NCBI GenBank assembly: GCA_028692205.1
Contig: JAQUXV010000010.1
Span: forward strand, 1 to 22,048
DNA: 22,048 nt
Source of the DNA: Eubacteriales bacterium
GTDB taxonomy: Bacteria; Bacillota_A; Clostridia; Christensenellales; Aristaeellaceae
Direction of reading: 5' to 3'
Position 1 is the first letter of the stretch. Each line of letters opens with the position of its first letter. A program made the translations under genes and the position numbers. The notes under the pieces were generated by a model. That model was not told the origin of the DNA. It did no database searches and was given only the letters and a program-made list of their open reading frames with translations. Below, piece by piece: positions 1 to 8,006 of the stretch.

Positions 1-2
1 TA

Positions 3-410
3 CAGGACGCCGTGCTGGAAACGGCGGCTTCGGTGGTCAGCTGCCAGATCAGCCACGAAAACCCCGTGCGGCTGCCGCTGGTGGGCGACCGGCCCATGGA
101 ATACCACGGCAGCATGGGCATGCCGATACTGCTGGAGGAGCTGGCGCGCTGCACCTTTAACGAGACGGAGCAGTTTGAGCGCGTGCTGCTGATGCAGATG
201 AACGACCTGCGTAAAACCGGCGCGGTGGTTATCATCACCACGAGGCTGACCAGCGTGCTGGTGGACCTGATCGGCCGTATGAAACGCATGGGGCCGAACG
301 TGCGCCTGTATCTGGTGACCTTTCGGGGGCAGGACCCCGCGCTGCAGGGGCTGGTGGGGCGGCTGCAGCAGCAGGGCGTGGAAGTGAACTTCGTTTCGCC
401 GCAGGGCTGA
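3..410 (+). CDS. DUF58 domain protein, C-terminal part (5' end outside window)
   Basis: The reading frame is open from the first bases of the window (Q-D-A-V-L-E-T-A-A-S) to TGA at 408-410. The gene therefore begins upstream, and the GTG at 12 is very unlikely to be the real start. The visible 135 residues match the end of DUF58 (VWA-like) proteins: an E-x-A-A-S-V helix, a short segment on the phrase LPLVGDRP, and an alternating beta/alpha C-terminus ending in GVEVNFVSPQG. DUF58 proteins are usually encoded between a MoxR-type AAA ATPase and a transglutaminase-like membrane protein. The next gene here is exactly that type, which supports the call. The biochemical role of the family is not well defined; cell-envelope or chaperone-like functions are proposed. 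No catalytic residue can be judged from this fragment. Confidence 0.8.
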   Translation, partial: QDAVLETAASVVSCQISHENPVRLPLVGDRPMEYHGSMGMPILLEELARCTFNETEQFERVLLMQMNDLRKTGAVVIITTRLTSVLVDLIGRMKRMGPNVRLYLVTFRGQDPALQGLVGRLQQQGVEVNFVSPQG

Positions 411-526
411 AGCGAAAGCAGAGAGTGGGAAGAACCCAACCGTACGCTTTGCGGCTAATGAAGGCGCGGGGCGTTTATCCGGCTTAATGATCCGGACCGA
501 ATCAAATGAAGCAGGAGGCGGAAGGC

Positions 527-3415
527 TTGAGCAAACCGGCGTTTTTGCAAAAGGAGGCGCTCGCCCGGCTGGGCGTAGCGTTTTTGCTGACCGTCGGGTT
601 GGTGCTGCCGCTGCTGTTCGCGCTGGGGCTGGAAGCCTACGCCCTGAACATGACGCTTTTATCGCTGGGCTTGTTGGTGCTTTTTACCGTAATGGTCACC
701 TCCCGCCGCAGGCGGATGCTGCTGGGCGTGCTGACCGGCGTCGCGCTGGCTGCCCAGTTCTTTTTGCCCAACGCCGGGCTGCTGGGCGGCTGGCTGGAAG
801 CCTTTAAGGCGTTTGCGCTGTATTTTTCCGGGTATACGATCGTGCTGCCGCTGTACGGCGCGCAGGCCGCCGGTTTGCTGACCGTGCTGGCGGCGGCGCT
901 GAGCTTTTTGTTTTCCAAACGCGGGGTGGGCTTTTTGCCCGCGGCGCTGCTGGCAGTGCTGATGATGTTCGCGCTGTGGAGCCTGGGCAAGGGCGAGCTG
1001 TTCTGGTACGCGGCGCCCGCGCTGGTTGCGTTGCTGCTGATGATGTCGCAGTCCGCGCATGAGAAGATCAACCTGCTGCACGTGCTGCCCATGGCGCTGG
1101 CGGCGGTGGTGCTGGCTTTCCTGCTGGTGCCTTCGGGCCGCATTGCGCTGGAGCCGCTTTCCACCGCCGCATCCAACCTGAAGCAGACCATTACCGATTA
1201 CCTGTTTTTTACCGACGCGCGCGATGTGTTTACGCTGGGCACCTACGGCTATTACCCCATGGGCAATAACCAGCTTGGCGGCGCGGCGCAGCCCACCGAA
1301 TACCCGGTGATGATGGTGAAAACCGACCGCAAAACGCTGCTGCGCGCCGTGGTAAAGGACTGGTACGACGGCCGGGCCTTCAGCGATACTTCCAGCGCGA
1401 AACGGTACCTGTACATCAACCCGCGCTGGCAGACGCAGCGCCGTAAGGCGTTTCTGGAGTCGATGCCCGGCGACGCGATCCTGAAGGTTTCAAACCTGCT
1501 GGATCAGAAGGCGATCTCGGTGCAGATGGAAAACAGCGCGGCGTCCACCGTGTTTACGCCGGTGTTCCTGCGCAGCCTGACCATGGAAAACGATATGGTG
1601 CCGTACTTTAATGACTCCAGCGAGCTGTTTATCACCCGCGATCTAGCGCTGGGCGACCGGTATACCGTGTATGCGCCCGTGTTCGAGGGTGGGGACAGCG
1701 GGCTGGACGCGCTGGTGAACGCACCCCTCAAGGAGGACGCGTATTACAGCGAGCTTTACGAAACCTATACGCAGCTGCCCAGCCATCTGGAACAAAAGGT
1801 TTTCGACGACGTGCGCAACATCGTCGCGGGCGAAACGACGCCCTACGGCAAAGCCATGGCGATTATGCGCCATCTGCAAAAGTATTACCGCTATACCCTT
1901 ACGCCCGACACCCCGCCGCAGAACAAGGATTTTATAACCTATTTCCTTTATGTGGGGCGGGAAGGGTACTGCACTTATTACGCCGCCGCCATGACGGTGA
2001 TGTGCCGCATGGTGGGGCTGCCCGCGCGCTATGTAGAGGGTTTTCTGGCGCAGCCCTCGGGCGACGGGTTCGCCTATGTGACGGGCAAGGACGCGCATGC
2101 CTGGACGGAGGTCTATTTTGAGGGCTTCGGCTGGGTGCCTTTCGACCCGACGCCCCTGCAGGAAGGCAATACCGATACGCCCCAGCAGAACCAGAGTTCC
2201 ACCGAACCCACGCCCTCGCCGGAGCCTTCCGCCGAGCAGGCGCCCACCCCCACGCCGGACCCGGATCAGGACCAGAACGACGATCAGGAGCCCACGCCCT
2301 CGCCGGAACCTTCCACGCCGCCGCAGGACCAAAACAACGAAACCCCCGATACCACGCCGAGCGAGGAGGACAGCAACCCGTTCCAGTGGCCGCTGTTGCT
2401 GCTGGCCGCCGCGCTGGGTGCGCTGGTGCTGCGGATGGTGTTTACCTCGCCCGACCGGGTGGCCGCCCGCAAGGCGACGGAAAAGGAAAAGACGTTTGTT
2501 TACGGCGCGGCGGTGCAGCAATTGCTGATCGTCGGCCACCATAAACCCAAGCCCGGTGAAACCCCGCTTGCCTACGCGCGGCGCATCGACGGCGTGCATG
2601 TGTTCCCCACGCCCATTATGCCGCTTTGGCGTATTCTGGCGCTGAGCAACTACAGCCGTCTGGAGCCGGGCGTAGAGCAAACACAGCGCGCCCGCGAGAT
2701 TTACCGCAAAGGCTGTCACGGCACGAAACTGTCGCGGCGCATTCGCTTCCGGCTAGGGGCTGCCTTCAACCGGCGCTTCTACCGCGTGCTGGATACGGCC
2801 GCCCCGCACGGCAAGCCGCCGGAGAAGTTCTCCTTTAAGCCGCCCAAACCCACCGGGAAGGCGGACGCGTCGGCCTACGCCGGAAAAGGCCGGAAGACCG
2901 GAGAAAACGAAACGTCCGCAACGACGCCGAAGCCCGGTAGAACCGCCCGCACAGGAAACGCGCCCAAGGCGGGCAAGCGCGATCAGAACGCGAAACGCAA
3001 GCCGAAAGGCACCCCGGCCCGGCGGGAAACACGCCCGTCGGAAAAACGGGAATCGCAGGCGACGCCTCCCCCGCAAAACCGTGCCGAGAACGGCGAGCGG
3101 TATACGGCACAGGAGCCGCGCGCAGCAGAACGTGCTTCCGGGCAGAACCGCCCGGTAAATGGCGAGAACGGCGAGCGGCAACCGCGGTCGCCCGCACCGA
3201 CGCCGAACCGGCAGCCTGGCGGGGAAAACGGCCTGACTGCCTACCGGGATGAGCCGCCCAGAGCCGGGCGGGAACCCAACGCGCCGGAGACGCTGACGCC
3301 GAACCGGCAGCCGTATGGCGAAACCCGGGACGCGAACCTGCCGACGGACCAAAGCGACGGAAGGCGGGGGCGCAGCATACGGCACGACCAGCGCGAGCAC
3401 CGCGACAGGCCGTAA
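527..3415 (+). CDS. TgpA-like membrane transglutaminase-domain protein with long basic repeat tail
   Basis: About 962 aa. I chose the TTG start at 527 because AGGAGG at 513-518 lies 8 nt before it; the in-frame ATG at 506 has no good ribosome binding site. Numbered from the TTG, residues about 10-210 form several hydrophobic membrane segments. A periplasm-type or extracellular region follows, with a transglutaminase core: Cys482 in EGYCTYYAA, His524 in DAHAWTEV and Asp540 in FDPT form the usual triad. Residues about 548-618 are a Pro/Thr/Glu/Gln linker, followed by one membrane helix (LLLLAAALGALVLRMV) and a DUF4129-like region that fits the TgpA family. The final roughly 180 residues are low-complexity, rich in K, R, P, N, G and E, and carry short repeats such as NGER and PNRQP. 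This tail is not part of the usual family architecture. The gene follows the DUF58 gene by about 116 bp, as is common for this pair. A role in envelope protein processing or crosslinking is inferred, not shown. Confidence 0.85.
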   Translation: MSKPAFLQKEALARLGVAFLLTVGLVLPLLFALGLEAYALNMTLLSLGLLVLFTVMVTSRRRRMLLGVLTGVALAAQFFLPNAGLLGGWLEAFKAFALYFSGYTIVLPLYGAQAAGLLTVLAAALSFLFSKRGVGFLPAALLAVLMMFALWSLGKGELFWYAAPALVALLLMMSQSAHEKINLLHVLPMALAAVVLAFLLVPSGRIALEPLSTAASNLKQTITDYLFFTDARDVFTLGTYGYYPMGNNQLGGAAQPTEYPVMMVKTDRKTLLRAVVKDWYDGRAFSDTSSAKRYLYINPRWQTQRRKAFLESMPGDAILKVSNLLDQKAISVQMENSAASTVFTPVFLRSLTMENDMVPYFNDSSELFITRDLALGDRYTVYAPVFEGGDSGLDALVNAPLKEDAYYSELYETYTQLPSHLEQKVFDDVRNIVAGETTPYGKAMAIMRHLQKYYRYTLTPDTPPQNKDFITYFLYVGREGYCTYYAAAMTVMCRMVGLPARYVEGFLAQPSGDGFAYVTGKDAHAWTEVYFEGFGWVPFDPTPLQEGNTDTPQQNQSSTEPTPSPEPSAEQAPTPTPDPDQDQNDDQEPTPSPEPSTPPQDQNNETPDTTPSEEDSNPFQWPLLLLAAALGALVLRMVFTSPDRVAARKATEKEKTFVYGAAVQQLLIVGHHKPKPGETPLAYARRIDGVHVFPTPIMPLWRILALSNYSRLEPGVEQTQRAREIYRKGCHGTKLSRRIRFRLGAAFNRRFYRVLDTAAPHGKPPEKFSFKPPKPTGKADASAYAGKGRKTGENETSATTPKPGRTARTGNAPKAGKRDQNAKRKPKGTPARRETRPSEKRESQATPPPQNRAENGERYTAQEPRAAERASGQNRPVNGENGERQPRSPAPTPNRQPGGENGLTAYRDEPPRAGREPNAPETLTPNRQPYGETRDANLPTDQSDGRRGRSIRHDQREHRDRP
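3199..3312 (+). repeat. Direct repeats in the 3' end of the transglutaminase gene
   Basis: An 18-bp unit, GACGCCGAACCGGCAGCC, occurs at 3199-3216 and again at 3295-3312. A second unit, CGAGAACGGCGAGCGG, occurs at 3085-3100 and 3163-3178. Each encodes the same short peptide (TPNRQP, NGER). The tail therefore seems to have grown by local duplication. Confidence 0.85.
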
Positions 3416-3437
3416 AGCTGCCGTTGATAACAAACAG

Positions 3438-3455
3438 GGCGGCGCATTCGCCGCC
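3438..3455 (+). other. Short hairpin just before the PHP-gene ribosome binding site
   Basis: GGCGGCG at 3438-3444 pairs perfectly with CGCCGCC at 3449-3455 around a CATT loop. It sits in the 53-bp gap after the transglutaminase stop codon, directly before the ribosome binding site GAAAGGA. There is no T-tract, so it is not a typical intrinsic terminator. It might tune translation or mRNA stability. Confidence 0.45.
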
Positions 3456-3468
3456 GAAAGGACCCTGA

Positions 3469-4251
3469 ATGCCCTATCGTTACGAGACCCATTTGCATAC
3501 CTGCGAGGCCAGCGCCTGCGGCGTTGCCCACGGAAACGACTACATTCCCTTTTATCAGGACCGTGGTTACCACGGCCTGTTTGTGACGGATCATTTTTTT
3601 GGCGGCAACACCGCCGTAAACCGCGCCCTGCCGTGGCGCGATCAGGTGGACGAGTTTTGCGAAGGCTATGAGAAGGCAAAGCTCGAAGGCGACCGGCGCG
3701 GCTTTCAGGTGCTGTTCGGCTGGGAGCAGGCGTACCGGGGAGACGAATACCTTGTTTACGGGCTGAGCCGGGAATGGCTGTACGGCCACCCCGAGGTGAA
3801 GGAGTGGACGAGGGCCGAGCAGTTTGAACAGGTTACCAAATACGGCGGCTGCGTGGTGCAGGCGCACCCCTTCCGCAAACGTTATTACATTGGGCGCATC
3901 TACCTGAACACGGCCTGCGTACACGGCGTGGAGGTATACAACGCCGCCAACGCGCTGGAAGAAAACGCGCAGGCGTACCGCTATGCCGATATGCTGGGAC
4001 TGACCATGCTGGCGGGCAGCGATATCCACGATCTGGAATGGCCGGAACTCAGCGGCATCGCCCTGCCCGAACCGCTGGCAGACGAGCGGGATTTTGCAAC
4101 CCGCGTGCGCAACCACGCGCCGATTGAGATGATCGCGCCCATGGACCGTCTGCTGAGCGAACCGGTGCGCCCGGTGCGGCTGCCCGTAACGGTGCTGGGC
4201 AAGGATGCGGAGCCGGTGGACAAGCCGGTTGCGGCGTTGCTGGGGCTATAG
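3469..4251 (+). CDS. PHP-domain metal-dependent phosphoesterase
   Basis: 260 aa, starting at ATG with GAAAGGA upstream. PHP (polymerase and histidinol phosphatase) domains bind two or three metal ions and hydrolyse phosphoesters. The expected ligand motifs are present in order: H8 and H10 in THLHTCEAS, D41 and H42 in VTDHF, E86 in GWEQAY, H133 in QAHPFR, and D185 and H187 in SDIHD. The length and layout match stand-alone PHP proteins of the HisK/YciV type rather than the PHP domain of a polymerase. The substrate is unknown; nucleotide monophosphate, oligonucleotide or histidinol phosphate are possibilities. No histidine-biosynthesis gene is near. It lies 53 bp after the transglutaminase gene and may be cotranscribed with it. 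The family is well supported but the exact reaction is not. Confidence 0.9.
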   Translation: MPYRYETHLHTCEASACGVAHGNDYIPFYQDRGYHGLFVTDHFFGGNTAVNRALPWRDQVDEFCEGYEKAKLEGDRRGFQVLFGWEQAYRGDEYLVYGLSREWLYGHPEVKEWTRAEQFEQVTKYGGCVVQAHPFRKRYYIGRIYLNTACVHGVEVYNAANALEENAQAYRYADMLGLTMLAGSDIHDLEWPELSGIALPEPLADERDFATRVRNHAPIEMIAPMDRLLSEPVRPVRLPVTVLGKDAEPVDKPVAALLGL

Positions 4252-4366
4252 ACGCCCCGCGCAGGGGAAGGAAAGCGGCTGTCGGCAACCGGCGGCCTGC
4301 GGGCCATCCCATACCGGGCTGTCGGCACGGCAACAGCCGGAAAAATAAATCGGCAAGGAGCAGTTT

Positions 4367-4855
4367 ATGTCCGTTGTTCTGAAAACGGGTTACGATCAGC
4401 CGGAGGCAATCCGCCAACTGTTTACGGAGTACACGGAGGATATCCTCCAAAAAGGCCCCGAGGTTGCCGGTTGCCTCGCGTCGCAGCATTACGATGATGA
4501 AATCCGAAATCTTCGCGGAAAGTACGGGCCGCCCGAAGGCCGCCTGTACTTGGCGCTTTCGGAGGAGCAAGCCGCGGGCTGCGTCGCCCTGCGAAAAATA
4601 GACGGCTCGGTTTGCGAAATGAAGCGCCTCTACGTACGGCCCGCCTTTCGGGGCCAACGGATCGGGAAGCTGCTGGTGGAACGGGTGATTGCGGACGCGG
4701 CCCAAATCGGCTACCGCCACATACGCCTGGACACTTTTCCTTTTATGAGCGACGCGGTCGCCCTGTACCGGCGCTACGGGTTTTATGAGATTGAGCGTTA
4801 TAATGATAACCCCGCGCCTTCGGCGGTGTTTATGCAGCTGGATCTTCAGCGGTGA
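4367..4855 (+). CDS. GNAT family N-acetyltransferase
   Basis: 162 aa, starting at ATG behind AAGGAG. It has the GNAT fold signatures: a strand ending in [14 protein letters not shown], an acetyl-CoA pyrophosphate loop RGQRIGK (residues 95-101), the following helix [11 protein letters not shown], and the C-terminal motif [14 protein letters not shown] (about 132-145). Such enzymes transfer an acetyl group from acetyl-CoA to an amine of a small molecule or protein. The acceptor cannot be inferred. The N-terminus ([20 protein letters not shown]) resembles small single-domain GNAT proteins of Clostridia. It is separated from the PHP gene by 115 bp that contain a partly duplicated GGCTGTCGGCA motif and no clear promoter. 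No signal peptide or membrane segment is visible. Confidence 0.9.
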   Translation: MSVVLKTGYDQPEAIRQLFTEYTEDILQKGPEVAGCLASQHYDDEIRNLRGKYGPPEGRLYLALSEEQAAGCVALRKIDGSVCEMKRLYVRPAFRGQRIGKLLVERVIADAAQIGYRHIRLDTFPFMSDAVALYRRYGFYEIERYNDNPAPSAVFMQLDLQR

Positions 4856-4947
4856 TTTTCTTCCGCCTTCGCTTGGGCCGAGTGCCGCCCGCATCGGCGG
4901 GAACGTAGCCCGTGAGCGTTTGGGTTGGTATGGATATGCCCCCGGCG

Positions 4948-4976
4948 TTGACCAAAGCCGTAAAACGTGCTATACT
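4948..4976 (+). promoter_or_regulatory. Sigma-A type promoter for yebC
   Basis: The -35 hexamer TTGACC (4948-4953) and the -10 hexamer TATACT (4971-4976) are separated by exactly 17 bp. Transcription would begin near 4983, giving a leader of about 200 nt before the yebC ATG at 5181. The 325-bp stretch between the GNAT gene and yebC contains nothing else that I can call with confidence. Confidence 0.75.
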
Positions 4977-5180
4977 TTATTGTTGCGAACACTTTCCTTT
5001 CTAAAGCACCGTCTGGGGCGCGGAGAAAGGATCGCCAGAACGATACGCGTCGGCAACACAGCGGGCTGGTTTTCGGCTTTGGAAAAGAGCCGGAATACGG
5101 TTGGCGGTTGTTGCGGCGGGCGGCAATTTGCCCGGCACCGGCGCAACCTGATTGGAAATGAGTGCAGAAAGGCTGATACG

Positions 5181-5927
5181 ATGTCCGGACATAGCAAATG
5201 GGCCAATATCAAAATTAAAAAAGGCAAAACCGACGCGATTCGCGGCAAGATTTTCACCAAAATCGGGCGTGAAATTGCCATTGCGGTGCGCGAGGGCGGC
5301 GGTAACGCGGAGAGCAACAGCAAGCTGCGCGACGTGATTGCCAAGGCGAAAAGCAATAACATGCCTAACGATAACATCCAGCGGTCCATCAAAAAGGCTG
5401 CCGGCGAGCTGGGCAATGTGGAATACAGCGAAATCACCTACGAAGGGTATGCCCCCGGCGGCGTGGCGGTGATTGTGGAGTGCATCAGCGACAACCGCAA
5501 CCGCACGGCCAGCGACGTTCGCCATTGCTTTGCCAAGAACGACGGCACGCTGGGCGTTACGGGTTCCGTATCCTTTATGTTCGATAAAAAGGGCATGCTT
5601 GTTGTCGCCCGCTCCGCCGACATGGATGAGGACGAAATGATGATGCGGGCGCTGGACGCGGGCGCCGAGGACATGCAGGTGCTGGACGACGCCTTTGAGA
5701 TCACCACCGATCCGGGCGAGTTCTCCGCCGTTCGTGAAAAGCTGGAAGGCGAGGGGCTGGAATTCCTGAGCGCCGAAGTGCAGATGATTCCGCAGAACAC
5801 CGTTGCCCCCGCGCCGGAGAATATCGAGAAGATCCAGAACCTGCTGGATATGCTGGAAGAGAACGACGACGTGCAAAACGTGTGGCACAACGCCGAACTG
5901 CCTGAGGAACCCGACGAGGACGATTAA
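5181..5927 (+). CDS. yebC: YebC/PmpR (TACO1) family protein
   Basis: 248 aa, full length for the family. The N-terminus [19 protein letters not shown] followed by [12 protein letters not shown] is the diagnostic YebC signature, as are the motif [15 protein letters not shown] and the acidic C-terminus ([16 protein letters not shown]). The ATG at 5181 has GAAAGG upstream and gives the canonical N-terminus, so longer in-frame starts were discarded. The family was long annotated as a DNA-binding transcriptional regulator. Some members are now linked to relief of ribosome stalling, as the mitochondrial homologue TACO1 is linked to translation of polyproline. The protein is cytosolic with no membrane segments. 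It appears to be a single-gene transcription unit, with its own promoter at about 4948-4976 and a terminator just downstream. Confidence 0.97.
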   Translation: MSGHSKWANIKIKKGKTDAIRGKIFTKIGREIAIAVREGGGNAESNSKLRDVIAKAKSNNMPNDNIQRSIKKAAGELGNVEYSEITYEGYAPGGVAVIVECISDNRNRTASDVRHCFAKNDGTLGVTGSVSFMFDKKGMLVVARSADMDEDEMMMRALDAGAEDMQVLDDAFEITTDPGEFSAVREKLEGEGLEFLSAEVQMIPQNTVAPAPENIEKIQNLLDMLEENDDVQNVWHNAELPEEPDEDD

Positions 5928-5952
5928 AGAGTACCCATCGATTGAATAGAAA

Positions 5953-5990
5953 AACACCCGCCGCATGGACGCTTCCGTGCGGCGGGTGTT
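5953..5990 (+). terminator. Intrinsic terminator after yebC
   Basis: A 13-bp perfect stem (AACACCCGCCGCA at 5953-5965 with TGCGGCGGGTGTT at 5978-5990) encloses a 12-nt loop. It begins 26 nt after the yebC stop codon. The T-tract is short (TTT), but an A-run precedes the stem. Confidence 0.85.
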
Positions 5991-6347
5991 TCGTCTGCTG
6001 TAAGGGCCTTTGTTTGCTGAGAAAGGGCCTTCGTCCGCTTTACCGTCTTCCGGCTCCCGGAAAAGCCTCGTCTGCAATATCGTTATTGCTGGAATGGACG
6101 GTCGGGTATGCCCGTGTGCGCTCCCGGCCGTATGCGGCTTGGCTTCGCGCACCTCAACCCTTTTCAGCAGGCCGTTGCGTCGCCTCCGTTTGAGATTAAA
6201 TATACCGGATGGTTGCAAAAGCTCCCTCTTGCAGGAAGCTTTTGCGACATGCGGTTGCTGGTAGTAAGCATTCGCTTGTGGAAAAGGGCCTCCGCTTTGC
6301 TGCCCTCAACGTATTGATATAATTGGACAACCGGCCGGATACCGGAA
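5991..6347. other. Intergenic region between convergent genes, with one hairpin
   Basis: I see no convincing gene in this stretch; the open frames have no ribosome binding site and no family resemblance. One inverted repeat, with arms 6213-6223 and 6237-6247 (core GCAAAAGCT / AGCTTTTGC, one GT pair), could form an 11-bp stem with a 13-nt loop. It has no T-tract on either strand. Its role is unknown; it might help end transcription of the minus-strand gene that stops at 6348. Confidence 0.5.
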
Positions 6348-7877
6348 TCAGAACCCGAACAGCGCCGTGAGCTTTTGCCAGAAGGTTTCCGGCTCGGGCT
6401 GCGGTTCGGCCTCCGGAACCGCCTCCGGCAGGGTGATGGCTTCGGTTTTTAGCACGAACTGCACGGCGGCGACATGGGTGTTTTGATCCGACACGAAGGA
6501 GACGACCGCGTCGCCGTTGCCGGTGATGCCGCCCAGCGCTTCGTCGATCTGCGCGCCGATCTCGTCGGGCAATCCCTCGGTTTGCGTGCGCAGTTCGGCA
6601 GTGCCTTCCTTGTAAGAGGTCAAGCCGCTTGACAGCGAATCGGCGCCCGTTTGCAGCTCCGTGCCGGATGCGGACAGCGGTTCGGCGGAGGTGGGCAGGG
6701 CGGCAAGCGAATCGCTGAGGCTGGCCGCACCCTCGGCCAGAGAAGCCGTGCCGTCGCCGAGCTGGGCCACGCCGCCAGCGTAGCTTTGCAGGCCATGCAC
6801 GAACTGCGTTATGCCGTCAAGCTGCGCTTTTACGTCGGCCAGCTGATCCGAGGCGCTCAGCACCTGCGCGTAGTTTTCCGGGGTAAGGGTGGGCAGACCG
6901 CTCTTGGACAGCTGCGCGTTGGCGGCGTCGAAAGCGGCTTGCTGTAAAGCGAGCGCCGCGTTCACAAGCGTTTCGTTTTGCGCAGTCAGGCTCGCAAGCC
7001 CGTCGTTGAGGGACGCCGCGCCGGTGGAAAGTGCCTCCGCGCCGTCCGCAAGCTGGGTCAACCCGTCGGTTAGCGAGGCGACACCCGAAAGATATTGCGT
7101 CAGTCCGTCCGCAAGCTGCGAAGCGCCGGTTTGCAGGTCGCCCGCGCCGTCATCCAGTGAGGCGATGGCGTCGGAGAGCTGCGTTGCCTGCTCCGTAAAC
7201 GCTTCCGAATCGACGGAAAGGTTCAGGTTCATTTTGATGCCTGTCAGCGTAACGGCGTCCATGGCGAAGTTAATGACGTCGGCGGTCACGGTGATGTCCG
7301 CTCCCTGACCGGGCAGCGCGGTAAAGCTGAGCTGCTTTTGTCCGGCCGCTTCGGCGACAGTGGCATTTTCCGCATGGATGTTGCCGCAGCAGGCGGGGTT
7401 CAACGTTACGGCGATCTGCAGCGCATAGTTCAGGTAGAAGGTTTCCGATACATCCGGGTTTTGCGTGACGGCGATATGGATGGCGAGCGCGCCGCTTTTT
7501 CCGGCAAGCTTGTCCGCCGGAATCGTCTCGCTATCCAGCGTGTAGGCGATCGCAACCGTCCAGGGCAGGGCTTTGCTTTGCAGCGTGCCCTGATAGTAGA
7601 AGCGGTCGGCGGTTGTGCTCACGGTAATTTTATCGCCGGTTTGGGAAATCGGCTCGGCATCGGTGAGGTTCTGCACGGCGGAGTAATCGCCGTAATCCAG
7701 CAGGTTGCCGCCGCCGGTGAGCAGGTTCACCACGTAGACGGCGGTCGGCGTGCCGTCTGCCTGCAGCAGGCCGTAGACGATTTCTTCTTTCGGGGAAGCG
7801 GTTTGGGTTTCGGCAACGGACGCGGTGGCAAACAGCGCCAGGCACAGGGAAAGCAAAACGGAAAGCACTCGTTTCAT
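6348..7877 (-). CDS. Secreted heptad-repeat protein paired with MMPL transporter (YhgE/Pip-like repeats)
   Basis: 509 aa, starting at ATG with AAGGAG about 8 nt upstream. Residues 1-22 form a signal peptide (MKRVLSVLLSLCLALFATASVA, Ala-x-Ala type cleavage). The middle is beta-rich. From about 235-300 and 370-435 come tandem LxxGaxxL heptads, such as DLQTGASQLADGLTQ and TQLADGAEALSTGAASL, of the kind found in YhgE/Pip-type proteins and in extracellular parts of Gram-positive MMPL exporters. These probably form long helices or coiled coils. Unlike YhgE/Pip there is no multi-helix membrane domain; the C-terminus ends in a short amphipathic stretch (FWQKLTALFGF). It lies 129 bp downstream of the MMPL gene on the same strand, so it is probably an external partner or accessory subunit of that transporter. 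The function is inferred from context. Confidence 0.75.
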   Translation of the reverse strand: MKRVLSVLLSLCLALFATASVAETQTASPKEEIVYGLLQADGTPTAVYVVNLLTGGGNLLDYGDYSAVQNLTDAEPISQTGDKITVSTTADRFYYQGTLQSKALPWTVAIAYTLDSETIPADKLAGKSGALAIHIAVTQNPDVSETFYLNYALQIAVTLNPACCGNIHAENATVAEAAGQKQLSFTALPGQGADITVTADVINFAMDAVTLTGIKMNLNLSVDSEAFTEQATQLSDAIASLDDGAGDLQTGASQLADGLTQYLSGVASLTDGLTQLADGAEALSTGAASLNDGLASLTAQNETLVNAALALQQAAFDAANAQLSKSGLPTLTPENYAQVLSASDQLADVKAQLDGITQFVHGLQSYAGGVAQLGDGTASLAEGAASLSDSLAALPTSAEPLSASGTELQTGADSLSSGLTSYKEGTAELRTQTEGLPDEIGAQIDEALGGITGNGDAVVSFVSDQNTHVAAVQFVLKTEAITLPEAVPEAEPQPEPETFWQKLTALFGF

Positions 7878-7960
7878 AGGATTGTCTCCTTACTATGATC
7901 GTATCGTTGGAAGGCTCGTCGCTTCCGGCAGGCGACGGGTCGCCGGGGCGGAATTTGCCT

Positions 7961-7977
7961 GCCCGGAAAAGCCGGGC
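7961..7977 (-). other. Intercistronic hairpin between transporter and heptad-repeat gene
   Basis: GCCCGG (7961-7966) and CCGGGC (7972-7977) form a 6-bp stem with a 5-nt loop. A second dyad, GGCGAC-GG-GTCGCC (7931-7944), lies nearby. Neither is followed by a T-tract on the minus strand. They may adjust relative expression of the two genes by processing or partial termination. Confidence 0.35.
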
Positions 7978-8006
7978 GATTGGTGCGGCCAAACCCGGCC
8001 GACGTG

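Noticed and set aside
1643..2719. Long antisense frame opposite the transglutaminase gene
   Set aside because: Arg/His/Gly-rich low-complexity translation typical of a shadow frame in GC-rich DNA.
4275..4340. Repeated GGCTGTCGGCA with an imperfect hairpin as a terminator after the PHP gene
   Set aside because: The stem has a bulge and is followed by A residues rather than T, so it does not fit an intrinsic terminator on the plus strand.
4785..5180. N-terminal extension of YebC back to 4785
   Set aside because: It overlaps the GNAT gene and the yebC promoter; the canonical [11 protein letters not shown] start is at 5181.
5001..6218. Long antisense open frame opposite yebC
   Set aside because: Explained by GC-biased codon use of yebC on the other strand; it has no family resemblance and no ribosome binding site.
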